From: JAXMHB01 sp046346965
GTDB lineage: Bacteria > Pseudomonadota > Gammaproteobacteria > Xanthomonadales > SZUA-5
Direction of reading: 5' to 3'
Assembly (NCBI GenBank): GCA_046346965.1
Contig: JAXMHB010000010.1
Location: 62,001-126,000 of the forward strand
DNA length: 64,000 bases
The notes under the pieces were generated by a model. It was not told where the DNA came from. It made no database searches and worked only from the letters and a program-made list of their open reading frames with translations. Both the position numbers and the translations under genes were made by a program. Position 1 is the first letter of the stretch, and each line of letters begins with the position of its first letter. This document shows, in pieces, positions 8,388-16,206 of this stretch.

Positions 8388-8515
8388 CCGGATCGAGGAC
8401 ACGCAGCGTTCTGTGAGGCAGATCGAAGACACGCAGCGTTCTGTAGCAAAATTCTTACACAACGACGCGACGAAATCCGACAGACAACGCCTCAGGGGCT
8501 CGGGATCATGGCGAC
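8388..8515 (+). repeat. RAYT-C leader repeat
   Basis: This is nearly identical to the RAYT-B leader at 6637-6764, shifted by 1751 bases. It carries two copies of a GATCGA(G/A)GACACGCAGCG motif. It begins exactly where the orphan toxin tail ends on the opposite strand. Confidence 0.75.
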
Positions 8516-9466
8516 ATGACGCAAGCCCGCGCCCACACTGTCAGCACCGCGCAACAAGGCATGTACCACTGCGTGACCCGCTGTGTGCGTCGGGCGTGGT
8601 TATGCGGCGTTGATCCGTTGACTGGCAAGGATCACGACGCGCGCAAGCCGATGATCGTGAACCGAATCCGGGAGTTGGGCGAGATCTTTGCGGTTGCGGT
8701 GTACGCCTATGCGGTGATGAGCAACCATCTGCACGTCGTCCTCTCGGTGTAACCCGAACTGGCGCGAGCCTGGACAGATGACGAGGTCGCCGACCGCTGG
8801 GGGCGGCTGTTCCCGCTCAGCGACCCCGAGGGCCAAGATGCGCGGCGCGAGCGGCTGGTCGCGATGGCCGGCATGTATCGCAAGCGCCTCTGCGATCTGT
8901 CCTGGTTCATGAAGTGCCTGGACGAGTACGTCGCACGGCGCGCCAACGTCGAGGATGGCGTCAAAGGTCGATTTTGGGAGGGCCGTTTCAAGTGTCAGCT
9001 GCTCGCGGACGAACGCGCATTGGCGGCGGCAATGGCCTACGTGGACTTGAACCCGGTCAGGGCTGGCATCGCCAAGAACGTCGAGCGCTCGGATCACACC
9101 AGCGTCCAAGCGCGCGCAGAGAGCTTGCGGGAGCAGCCCGCGGGAGCCACCGAAATGATGCGGCCCAACGTCGGCCTGTCAGTGTTTCGGCTGCCGATGA
9201 CGGAGGCCGAGTACATCCAACTGGTTGATTACACAGGCCGACAGATCCGACCTGAGAAACTCGGCGCAATCTCCGAGACGGAACCGCCCGCCCTGCGCCG
9301 GCCGGGACTGGATGCGAACCACTGGACCGGACAAGTGAAGGGCGTCGGCTCGGCCTATTGGCGCATTGTCGGAGGCGCCGAAGCGATCGTGGAAAAGGCA
9401 CAAGCCATCGGACAGGCGTGGATGAAAGGCACCGGCTACGCCCGCTGGCTCGAAAAACTGAAGTGA
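8516..9466 (+). pseudogene. RAYT copy C (REP-associated tyrosine transposase) with the same in-frame TAA
   Basis: Same length and frame as RAYT-B, with TAA at 8750-8752 at the same codon, directly after the HUH motif SNHLHVV. The first 78 residues are identical to copy B. The middle, around the residues after NPVRAGIAKNVERSD, differs at many positions (ARAESLREQPAGATEMM against ARAEGLRDQPARANETL). The 3' part is again close. The shared stop means it predates the copying or was spread by gene conversion. Confidence 0.85.
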
Positions 9467-9481
9467 GCCGCTCAGACAACG

Positions 9482-9620
9482 ATTTTAGGCGCCGCGGGCG
9501 CCTGAGGGCGTTGGCGCGGCGCCAGAAGACACTCCCGCGAACCCCGAAGTCTGCGAGCCGTGTCGCTCAAACCGACCCCGCGGCTTGCTGATCAGCCAAA
9601 TCTCGCGTGTCCTGATTTGA
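9482..9620 (+). repeat. RAYT-C downstream hairpin and tail repeat
   Basis: It has the same GGCGCC-GCG-GGCGCC palindrome (near 9489-9503) and approximately 90-base tail (9528-9620) as RAYT-B. The tail ends CTCGCGTGTCCTGATTTGA. With the leader at 8388 this bounds a RAYT-C unit of about 1.23 kb. Confidence 0.7.
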
Positions 9621-9935
9621 TATCACCGCAAGGGAGCCCACCGAGAACCCCTCCAGCTTGGCGTAGACAACGGATATCCGACCCGACGGAAACCTGAACC
9701 GAGGACACGAGCCGACCAGCTCGTTTGAGTGTAGAGGCCGTCGGGTATCGGATCACACCATGGCGCGGGCGATACCGCCCACAAAGACGCCGAATGTATG
9801 TCCGCGAACCGTTTCTCTACTTTCAAGGCTGCAGGCGCTCAACGAACCAGCAGCAGACCATCCACCGAACAACCCGGAACCACCCAGCGCAAGGCCAGCG
9901 ACAGCTGCACTCGTCCGGAAAAAGCCAAAAGAAGG
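9621..9935. other. Spacer without a supported gene
   Basis: Short frames exist on both strands but none has a good start site or protein-like composition. One further copy of the core GAGGACACGAG occurs near 9701-9711, suggesting debris of the RAYT repeat family. Confidence 0.5.
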
Positions 9936-10496
9936 TCAATCAGGACGAAAAATCAAAGGCTTAGCGCTTGCTATCTCGGGGGCGTCCATGTATGTCCCCG
10001 TTCTTTTTGCCGTTTTTCGAACGATTATCCGGAATGTCGCGGCTGTGATAGCCCCGAAGAACGCGCAAATGGCTGCGATAGCCATTGACGAGGCTGTCGC
10101 CGCACCGCTAGCGGCTCCTCGTACCGTTGGAAATACGAAGTAGGCGACAACCGCGCCCGTTATTGCACCACTAGTAAAATAGGTCCACACGTTCGTCCAA
10201 CCCGTTCGCTCCAACAGCAGGTTCAAGGGTAGACCGACCACGATCATCGCAGGATACGCAAACATTGCGATCAGTCTCAGTGTCCACATACCCTCACTGG
10301 GGTTTCCCAACAAAGACAAGGCGAGCATGAAAAGTCCCGGCACTATGGGAGCCAGCACTAGTCCCAAAAACAATCGGCCAGTTATCACAGACACTATCCC
10401 TCCCCGAAGTGCACCCCGTAGGGTTCGGCGCACCTGGCTTTTGCCCAGCCCAGAGACGGATCCAGGACACGCAGCGTTCCTTAGCAATTCTGACAC
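9936..10496 (-). CDS. Small integral membrane protein, start uncertain
   Basis: Up to 186 residues with about four predicted membrane segments: around GRLFLGLVLAPIVPGLFML, LIAMFAYPAMIVVGLPL, WTYFTSGAITGAVVAYFV and SSMAIAAICAFFGAITAA. I do not recognise the family. The ATG at 10496 lies in the RAYT-D leader repeat and the first dozen residues are encoded by it, so the native start is probably downstream, perhaps a GTG at the VRRTLRGALRGG stretch or later. Base composition is lower in G+C than the surroundings. By position it is another cargo gene of the island, possibly a membrane immunity protein, but nothing in the sequence proves that. Confidence 0.5.
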   Translation of the reverse strand: MSELLRNAACPGSVSGLGKSQVRRTLRGALRGGIVSVITGRLFLGLVLAPIVPGLFMLALSLLGNPSEGMWTLRLIAMFAYPAMIVVGLPLNLLLERTGWTNVWTYFTSGAITGAVVAYFVFPTVRGAASGAATASSMAIAAICAFFGAITAATFRIIVRKTAKRTGTYMDAPEIASAKPLIFRPD

Positions 10497-10541
10497 AACA
10501 ATGCGGCGAAATCCGCCAGACAGCGCCTCCGGGGCTCGCGG
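10458..10541 (+). repeat. RAYT-D leader repeat
   Basis: GGATCCAGGACACGCAGCG followed by sequence matching the leaders at 6637 and 8388, but with only one copy of the core. It overlaps the 5' end of the membrane-protein frame on the other strand, the same head-to-head layout as at RAYT-B and RAYT-C. Confidence 0.65.
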
Positions 10542-10971
10542 TTATGGCCCATTGCGTACGCAAGCCTAAAATCGTGAATCGAATGAGGGAGTTCGGTGAG
10601 CTCTTCGCGGTCGCCGTGTATGCCTATGCGGTGACGAGCAACCATCTGCACGTCGTGCTGTCGGTCGAGCCTGAACTGGCGAAGGACTGGAGCGCTGACG
10701 AGGTCGCGGATCGCTGGGGGCCCACTGTTCCCGCTGAGCAACACCGAGCATCAAGTTGCGCGGCGCTGCCTGTACTGCAAGCGGCTCTGCGATCTGTCCT
10801 CGTTCGTCAAGTGCCTGGACGAGTACGTGGCACGGCGCGCCAACGCCGACGACGGCGTCAAAGGTCGGTTTTGGGAGAGCCGATTCAAACGTCAGCTGCT
10901 CGCGGACGAACGCACGCTGTAGGCGATGGCCTATGTCAGCCTGAACCGAGATCGGGCCCAGGCTGGCGGGG
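10542..10971 (+). pseudogene. RAYT copy D, truncated and frameshifted
   Basis: The 5' end has lost about 40 codons present in copies B and C. The frame from 10544 gives KIVNRMREFGELFAVAV, then SNHLHVVLSVEPELAKDW, so here the codon that is TAA in copies B and C is GAG. A one-base insertion near 10722 shifts the frame; the homologous sequence resumes as KRLCDLSSFVK and GRFWESRFKRQLLADE and hits a TAG at 10919-10921. Sequence similarity ends near 10971, before the next gene. Confidence 0.8.
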
Positions 10972-10997
10972 TTAATGCCACGAAGGCGCTTGGCGAA

Positions 10998-11957
10998 TTA
11001 TTCCGGCGCGGGAAAGAAGGTAAATGGCAGTTGATCGGCGCTCAGCGGCAATCCGCGCAGGACGCCTGCGTGTTCGCTGACGCGATGACTCTCGGTGCAC
11101 ACCATGGGACGATCGTTGCGCACACACACGCGACCACCGGTGGGTGCCGGGTTGCTGCCGAGGCTGTAGCCCTCCGGGCAGCTGCAGGTTCTGGTGAGGA
11201 ACACCAGCGTGCAGGTCTCCGCAGCATAGGCCTCTGGCGCGAGGCTGCGCTGATACGCGAGCACATCGGGGTGCTCACCGGGTCCGACCGCCACTTCGAG
11301 ATTGGCGACCAGCGTTCCAAGGCTGTCGCCTGCGCAAAAGCCACTCTGACAATTGCCGCGCAGTCGCGTGGAATCGGCGGCCGGTGGCGTACCTGAATAG
11401 CGCACGCAGGGAGCGTCCTGCGCTGGCTGCAGCGTGATGGCGCGCGTGTCCACCTCAGCGGCGCGACGCGACGCCAGCACGTAGGTGCCGCTCAGACGTG
11501 CTGACGGGAAATCTGCCGGTTGATCGGCCGGTGCGAAATACCGCAAGGGCCGGCGGATCGCGCCTTGCTGGAACTCGGCCTCGTCCTCGCTGCGAAAGAC
11601 GATGGTGGCGTCGCCGAGCGCGCTCGGGCGGACGTTGGGGGAGCTGACCGGACAGGTCGGGCAGGCGCCGTCGATCTCCATCAGTGGCGCGGTCAATGTC
11701 GCGAGTCCGGCTCCAGCCGCCTGCTCCGGAGCACTGGTCTCGACCAGGTTGCCGCGCATTGAGCGCCACACTGGCTTGCCGTCCTCGTCGAACTCGGAAA
11801 GCACCACAAAGGTCCTTCCGCTGGGCGCAATCTCCACTGCGTAGAAGCGGCCGGTCACCGGCTCCTCCCACCACAGGCCGGAGTTCGGACGCAGCCCCTC
11901 CGCCTGCAGCGGTAGCGCCGCGATCATCAGCAAACCTAGCAGCCAGCGATAAACCAT
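10998..11957 (-). CDS. Secreted cysteine-containing protein, unknown function
   Basis: A 319-residue protein starting MVYRWLLGLLMIAALPLQAEG, a clear signal peptide. The start at 11957 has GGAG seven bases upstream. After it, NSGLWWEEPVTGRFY and FVVLSEFDEDGKPVWR form a beta-rich pattern that I have seen in uncharacterised exported proteins of this group. Cysteines cluster in GACPTCPV and in the C-terminal half (CTLVFLTRTCSCPEGY), suggesting disulphides. It lies just right of the island on the minus strand. I cannot assign a function. Confidence 0.65.
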   Translation of the reverse strand: MVYRWLLGLLMIAALPLQAEGLRPNSGLWWEEPVTGRFYAVEIAPSGRTFVVLSEFDEDGKPVWRSMRGNLVETSAPEQAAGAGLATLTAPLMEIDGACPTCPVSSPNVRPSALGDATIVFRSEDEAEFQQGAIRRPLRYFAPADQPADFPSARLSGTYVLASRRAAEVDTRAITLQPAQDAPCVRYSGTPPAADSTRLRGNCQSGFCAGDSLGTLVANLEVAVGPGEHPDVLAYQRSLAPEAYAAETCTLVFLTRTCSCPEGYSLGSNPAPTGGRVCVRNDRPMVCTESHRVSEHAGVLRGLPLSADQLPFTFFPAPE

Positions 11958-12273
11958 GTTCGATCTCCAGAATTGGTGCCCGACGCCCTGCGCCGCGCCA
12001 AGCGGCTGGCAGGCAACCCTACACCCTCGGAACGGCGCTGCCGCGTAAAGTTCCACTGGTATGCGAGGGTGCGGCCCAAAGACCTGCGTACGCGGTTGGG
12101 CAGCAGGTTTGGAAACGTGCGCAAATCCCAAAGCGCACTCAGGGCCGAAGGCACCTGGCGCCGCCGCGCTCAGCGCTGGCAAGACTGGATGCGCGATTGG
12201 CGAGCTTGTCGACGCAGCCTCTGCGTAGATCACAGCCAGCTATCTGGCGGCGATTCGTGGGCTCCGGAGCCAC
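11958..12273. other. Spacer without a supported gene
   Basis: Open frames cross this stretch on both strands but lack ribosome sites and read as arginine-rich shadows of high-G+C sequence. It should hold the promoter of the minus-strand gene starting at 11957; I see no confident -35/-10 pair. Confidence 0.5.
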
Positions 12274-12302
12274 AAAAAAGGCGGCTGGTTGCCCAGCCGC
12301 CT
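12274..12302 (-). terminator. Rho-independent terminator of the P-domain protein gene
   Basis: On the minus strand a 9-bp stem (GGCGGCTGG / CCAGCCGCC, 4-base loop) is followed by six T residues (12279-12274). It stands 28 bases after the stop of the gene at 12330-15116. Confidence 0.85.
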
Positions 12303-12329
12303 TGGATCACTGATCTGTCAAACCGCCGA

Positions 12330-15116
12330 TCAGAGGTTGATGCACCAGCTGTTGATGGTGCCAGTGTCAATGGTTGCCCGGTCGACCGCCTTCAGCGTCC
12401 AGGTGCCAGTGGCGGACGTACCGTTGAAACCACTGAACACGGCGGCCGGCTTGATGTCGCCGCTGACGGCCGGCGTGGCGTTAGCGCAGGTGTTGGCGGC
12501 GCCCGCGGCAGCGTCGTACACGTTAACCGCCATGTTGTCACCACTGCAGGTCGTCGCGGGGCTATACACCGACACCGCCGTACCACCGTCCTTCGACAGC
12601 GTGAAGGCCAGATCGCCGACGTAGGTGTGCGTCACGTTGATCGAGATGCGCAGGCCGTTGACCACCGGCGCGCCTGCGGGCACGACGATGTTGGCGCTGA
12701 CGCCAGCCGGCGTGTTGTCGGGGATCGCCAGCGGGCCGGTGAAGCACAGGATGTTGGCCGTGGTGAAGCTCGAGACCACCGCATCGGGACCGGTGCCGCA
12801 ACCATTGATGGCGCGCACGCGCCAGTACACCTGGGTATTGGTCGGGAGGGCCACCGGGGAGACCAGACTGGTACCGGTGACGGTCTGACTGAACAGTGTG
12901 GTCGCAAAGGTGTTGGAGGTCGAGGCCTCGACCACGTAGGACACCGCCTGCGGCACCGCATTCCAGGTGAAGGTCGGCGTGGTGCTGACCGCCGTCGCGC
13001 CATTGGCCGGCGCCGTCAGCGTCGGTGCCACCGGACTGATAGTCGCCACGTTCAGCGCGATGTCGACATTGCGCGTGATCGCACCCGATACACCGCGTGC
13101 CGTGATCGTGTTCACGCCGGGCGTCGCCGCATTGGTGGCGCTGAGCTGGACCGTGGCCGAGGACGGATAGGTGCTGACGCTGGTGGGCGAGACGCTACCG
13201 AAGATGCCGGTGGGCAGCGGCGCAACGACGCTGAGATTGGCGGTGCCGCTGAAGCCGTTCACGGCGGCGAGATTGAGCGTCACCGGCGGTGCATTGGTCT
13301 GCGAGGCCGAGTTGGCGCAGACCCCGATTGCCGGCGTCGGCGTGCTCATGGTGAAACTGGGGCCACCGCACTCGTCGAACTTGAAGGAGGCAACGCGATT
13401 GGCGCGGCCGCCGTTGACGTAGCTGCCAACGAACCAGAAGGTGCAGCCATCGACCGGGTCGATGCCCATGTCGTGATAGTCGCCCCAGCGCGTGTTGGTC
13501 ACACCGCCGCTGCCGGTGACCAGATTGGTTTCGGCTGCAGTCATCACGCCGAGCGGATCGTTCGCCAGACGGCCGGTGTAACGTAGGCTGGCCGCGATCG
13601 CAGGCGCCTGACGCACCAGCGAATAGCCGAGTGCGATATTGCCGTCCTGATCGACCGCACTGGCGCCCATCCAGCGGTCGGCCTGATCTGCCGGCGCGCC
13701 GTCGGCCGGGGCATAGGTGCCCGCCTGACGCAAGGTCCACGGATTCACATTGGTCGCTCGGACGGCGGTTTCGAAGCCGTCGGCGAACATTGCGTCCGGC
13801 GTACCGATGGCGCGACGCAATTCGAACCAGCGGATGCCGCCGGTGTCGTCCGGATAGGTCGAGCCGGCACCCAGGAACAGATCGGTGACGAGATTGCCGA
13901 CCAGTACCTCATGGGTGCCCATATTGCGGTAGGTCAGTCGGTGCATCACCGTTTCGCGCAGCGGGTCGAGTTTGGTGCCGTTGGGCTGCGGAAAGGCCGA
14001 GAAAGCCGACAGACCGTTGATATTGGAACTGAATTCGGGCATTGCAATGCTGGTCGGGCCGGTCAGCGCCGAATTGGCCGGCGTGGTCCAGTCGATGCGC
14101 AGCTCGAACATCTCCAGATAATCCTCGTTGGGATTATTGGAGCCGGCGTTGTGAACTTCATCGTCGCGATGGCGCATGAAGATACCGGGCGAGCCCGCCG
14201 GCGGAGGCGTCGTGCCGGCGAGATCGGCCGGCTGCGACATCTGGAAGCCGAAGCCGGACAACACGGAGTTGGAGAAGCGCTGCAGCGTTGCGGCTTGACC
14301 CGCCAGCATCTTCTGGCGATCCATGGCGTACAAGCCATTGTTTTCGTTGGCGCCCACGTAGTAGGCGTCCGGCCACATGCCGTACTTCGGGTAGTCCGGG
14401 AAGGTCGGCAGCGTGAAGCTGTAGCGCGTCCAGGTGACGGTGCCCGACAGATCGGCCGTGTTGCTCAAGTACACGCACAGCACATTGGCGCCGTCGGTGA
14501 ACTCTGTCAGGACCCAGCGGCTGGCCAGTTCGTCGAACAGGATGATCGGGTCGCCCAGACCGGCGGCGCAGGACCCGCCCGCGGCCAAAGTTTCCATCAG
14601 CGCGCTGGTACCGACCTGATTGCCGGTGACCTTGTCGTAGATGGCGAACTGGGCACCGGAGGCACTGTTGATCGAGGTCACCACCTGCAGTGTGCCGATG
14701 TCACCGGTGGGATCGTTCGGGCTGACGGCCGCGGAGGCAATGATGTCCTTGTTGACCAGCGGCGTGCCAAACGCATCCGGCGAACGGCGATCGTAGGCGC
14801 GCTGCTGGGCGGCGAGCGGATCATCGCCAAACACCGGGTTGGCCGGAATCGGCGCCGGGGCATTGGGGTCGCCCTTCAGGCGGCGCGGGATTTCGCGGAT
14901 GCCGTCGCCTGGCTTCCAGCTCGGTGCGGCCGGCAGCTGGCGCATGTCGACGGTGATGGAGTCCGGGACCGACGGTGCGCTAACCCACTCGGCGCCGCGC
15001 TTGACCGTCACCGGTTCGGCGGCGGCGAAAGCAAGCGCCGGGATCGCAAGTACGGCCGACACCGACATCGCCAGCACGCTGCGGCGCAGCTGGGGAACCA
15101 AATCCGCATTACGCAT
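12330..15116 (-). CDS. Large secreted protein with fibronectin III and proprotein-convertase P-domain
   Basis: A 928-residue protein. The ATG at 15116 has GAGG six bases upstream; a GTG at 15128 is also possible. Residues 1-32 form a signal peptide. The N-terminal part (to about 560) is an unrecognised extracellular region. An FADGFET motif lies internally near residue 450. A fibronectin III-like domain follows near residues 700-785 (PTFTWNAVPQAVSYVVEAS). The last 130 residues form a P-domain (IPDNTPAGVSANIVVPAG, HTYVGDLAFTL, GTWTLKAVDRA). P-domains occur on secreted proteases and on bacterial surface proteins; I see no protease motif here. A terminator follows. Confidence 0.75.
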   Translation of the reverse strand: MRNADLVPQLRRSVLAMSVSAVLAIPALAFAAAEPVTVKRGAEWVSAPSVPDSITVDMRQLPAAPSWKPGDGIREIPRRLKGDPNAPAPIPANPVFGDDPLAAQQRAYDRRSPDAFGTPLVNKDIIASAAVSPNDPTGDIGTLQVVTSINSASGAQFAIYDKVTGNQVGTSALMETLAAGGSCAAGLGDPIILFDELASRWVLTEFTDGANVLCVYLSNTADLSGTVTWTRYSFTLPTFPDYPKYGMWPDAYYVGANENNGLYAMDRQKMLAGQAATLQRFSNSVLSGFGFQMSQPADLAGTTPPPAGSPGIFMRHRDDEVHNAGSNNPNEDYLEMFELRIDWTTPANSALTGPTSIAMPEFSSNINGLSAFSAFPQPNGTKLDPLRETVMHRLTYRNMGTHEVLVGNLVTDLFLGAGSTYPDDTGGIRWFELRRAIGTPDAMFADGFETAVRATNVNPWTLRQAGTYAPADGAPADQADRWMGASAVDQDGNIALGYSLVRQAPAIAASLRYTGRLANDPLGVMTAAETNLVTGSGGVTNTRWGDYHDMGIDPVDGCTFWFVGSYVNGGRANRVASFKFDECGGPSFTMSTPTPAIGVCANSASQTNAPPVTLNLAAVNGFSGTANLSVVAPLPTGIFGSVSPTSVSTYPSSATVQLSATNAATPGVNTITARGVSGAITRNVDIALNVATISPVAPTLTAPANGATAVSTTPTFTWNAVPQAVSYVVEASTSNTFATTLFSQTVTGTSLVSPVALPTNTQVYWRVRAINGCGTGPDAVVSSFTTANILCFTGPLAIPDNTPAGVSANIVVPAGAPVVNGLRISINVTHTYVGDLAFTLSKDGGTAVSVYSPATTCSGDNMAVNVYDAAAGAANTCANATPAVSGDIKPAAVFSGFNGTSATGTWTLKAVDRATIDTGTINSWCINL

Positions 15117-15352
15117 GTCTACCCTCACCCATTCGATTGGTGATCGGCATCATACGCGCGAGGGATGTCACCCGGTAGCAGATTGCTACGTTTGCGCGCA
15201 GCGCCCTGGTGCGCCTGGCGCGAATTCAGATCGCGCCTATGCGTCCAAGTGATTGATTTAAAAACACCTGCCGGCGCCAACAGCAGCGTCGAAGAATCGT
15301 GAACATTCCCGACCGGCGGTTAGGGGATTTGCCCGCCGGCGGTCTGATCAGC

Positions 15353-16150
15353 TCACTTCAGAACCGGCACCAGATGCAGATCGCCGCCGGCGCGTATCAC
15401 CAGCGGCTGGGTGCCGGCGCCGAACTGGCGCAGTAGCGTGTAGCCGCCATCAGACGCCACCGGCGTCGGCAAACCCGGGTCGACGGTGAAAGCGCCACCG
15501 GCGCGCGCATCGAGCGCCATATCGGCGAAGAAAGGCACCGCGGCGAGCACCTTGCCGCGTTCGCTGATGATCTGCGATTGCCCTTCCCAATGCCCGGTCT
15601 CCTGGCGCGCGACGATCTGTCCAGTTACGGTCTGCAGATCGATCTGCTGCGCCGACGAGGCGCTGATCGCACCGCTCACACTGTGCGCCTGGACACTGCC
15701 TTTGGCGCGCTTGACCTCGATCAGTCCGAAGCTGGTTTCAACTTCGATCGGTGTGCCGCGCGGAATCCAGATGCCCGCATCGACCCGGCCGTGCACCACG
15801 CGATCCTTCGGCCAGGCGGCATCGTCGACAAAACCGAGGTCGAGCACATAGGTGCCGTCCTTCAACACCGGCTGCACGCGCAGCGCGCCGACGTGTTCAT
15901 CCAGGCGCTGCGTGGTGGCGTAGACGCCAAGGATGGCGCGCTTGGTGTTGCGCACGCGCACATCGCCGCGGAAATTGACGATGCGGATGCGCTCGGTGCC
16001 GGCCGGCACCGGGAACTCGAATTCCTCGCGACTGACGCGGTCGGAGGAAAGAAATTCAGCGGGGCTCATGGTCTCTGGCGTCGCCTGAGGGGCACTTCGG
16101 CACCCGGCCAAGGCCAGCAACATCGCCACACCTACCATCCTGATCCACAT
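15353..16150 (-). CDS. Lipoprotein with DUF4097-like beta repeats
   Basis: A 265-residue protein starting MWIRMVGVAMLLALAGC, a lipoprotein signal. The body has short repeated beta stretches such as TERIRIVNFRGDVRVRN, VETSFGLIEVKRAKGSVQAH and ISERGKVLAAV, the pattern of the DUF4097 / adhesin-like beta-helix family of envelope proteins. The family has no fixed role. The longer frame upstream is arginine-rich and lies opposite argC, so I reject it. The gene is read in the same direction as argC, 56 bases after that gene's end. Confidence 0.65.
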   Translation of the reverse strand: MWIRMVGVAMLLALAGCRSAPQATPETMSPAEFLSSDRVSREEFEFPVPAGTERIRIVNFRGDVRVRNTKRAILGVYATTQRLDEHVGALRVQPVLKDGTYVLDLGFVDDAAWPKDRVVHGRVDAGIWIPRGTPIEVETSFGLIEVKRAKGSVQAHSVSGAISASSAQQIDLQTVTGQIVARQETGHWEGQSQIISERGKVLAAVPFFADMALDARAGGAFTVDPGLPTPVASDGGYTLLRQFGAGTQPLVIRAGGDLHLVPVLK

Positions 16151-16206
16151 CGTGCGCCACCCGTGCCATCGTGAGGGGGCGCAGTATGGCGCAATTGGCT
16201 GGCGCG

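Noticed and set aside
9725..10143. Short + strand frames between RAYT-C and the membrane gene
   Set aside because: Arginine/glutamine-rich, no ribosome sites, and overlapping one another and the minus-strand membrane protein.
4165..10975. Prophage or integrative element as explanation of the island
   Set aside because: No integrase, capsid, portal or tail gene, no tRNA and no attachment repeats; RAYT copies and small cassettes explain what is seen.
13911..15143. A 410-codon + strand frame opposite the P-domain protein
   Set aside because: Histidine/arginine-rich shadow; the minus-strand protein has a signal peptide, known domains and a terminator.
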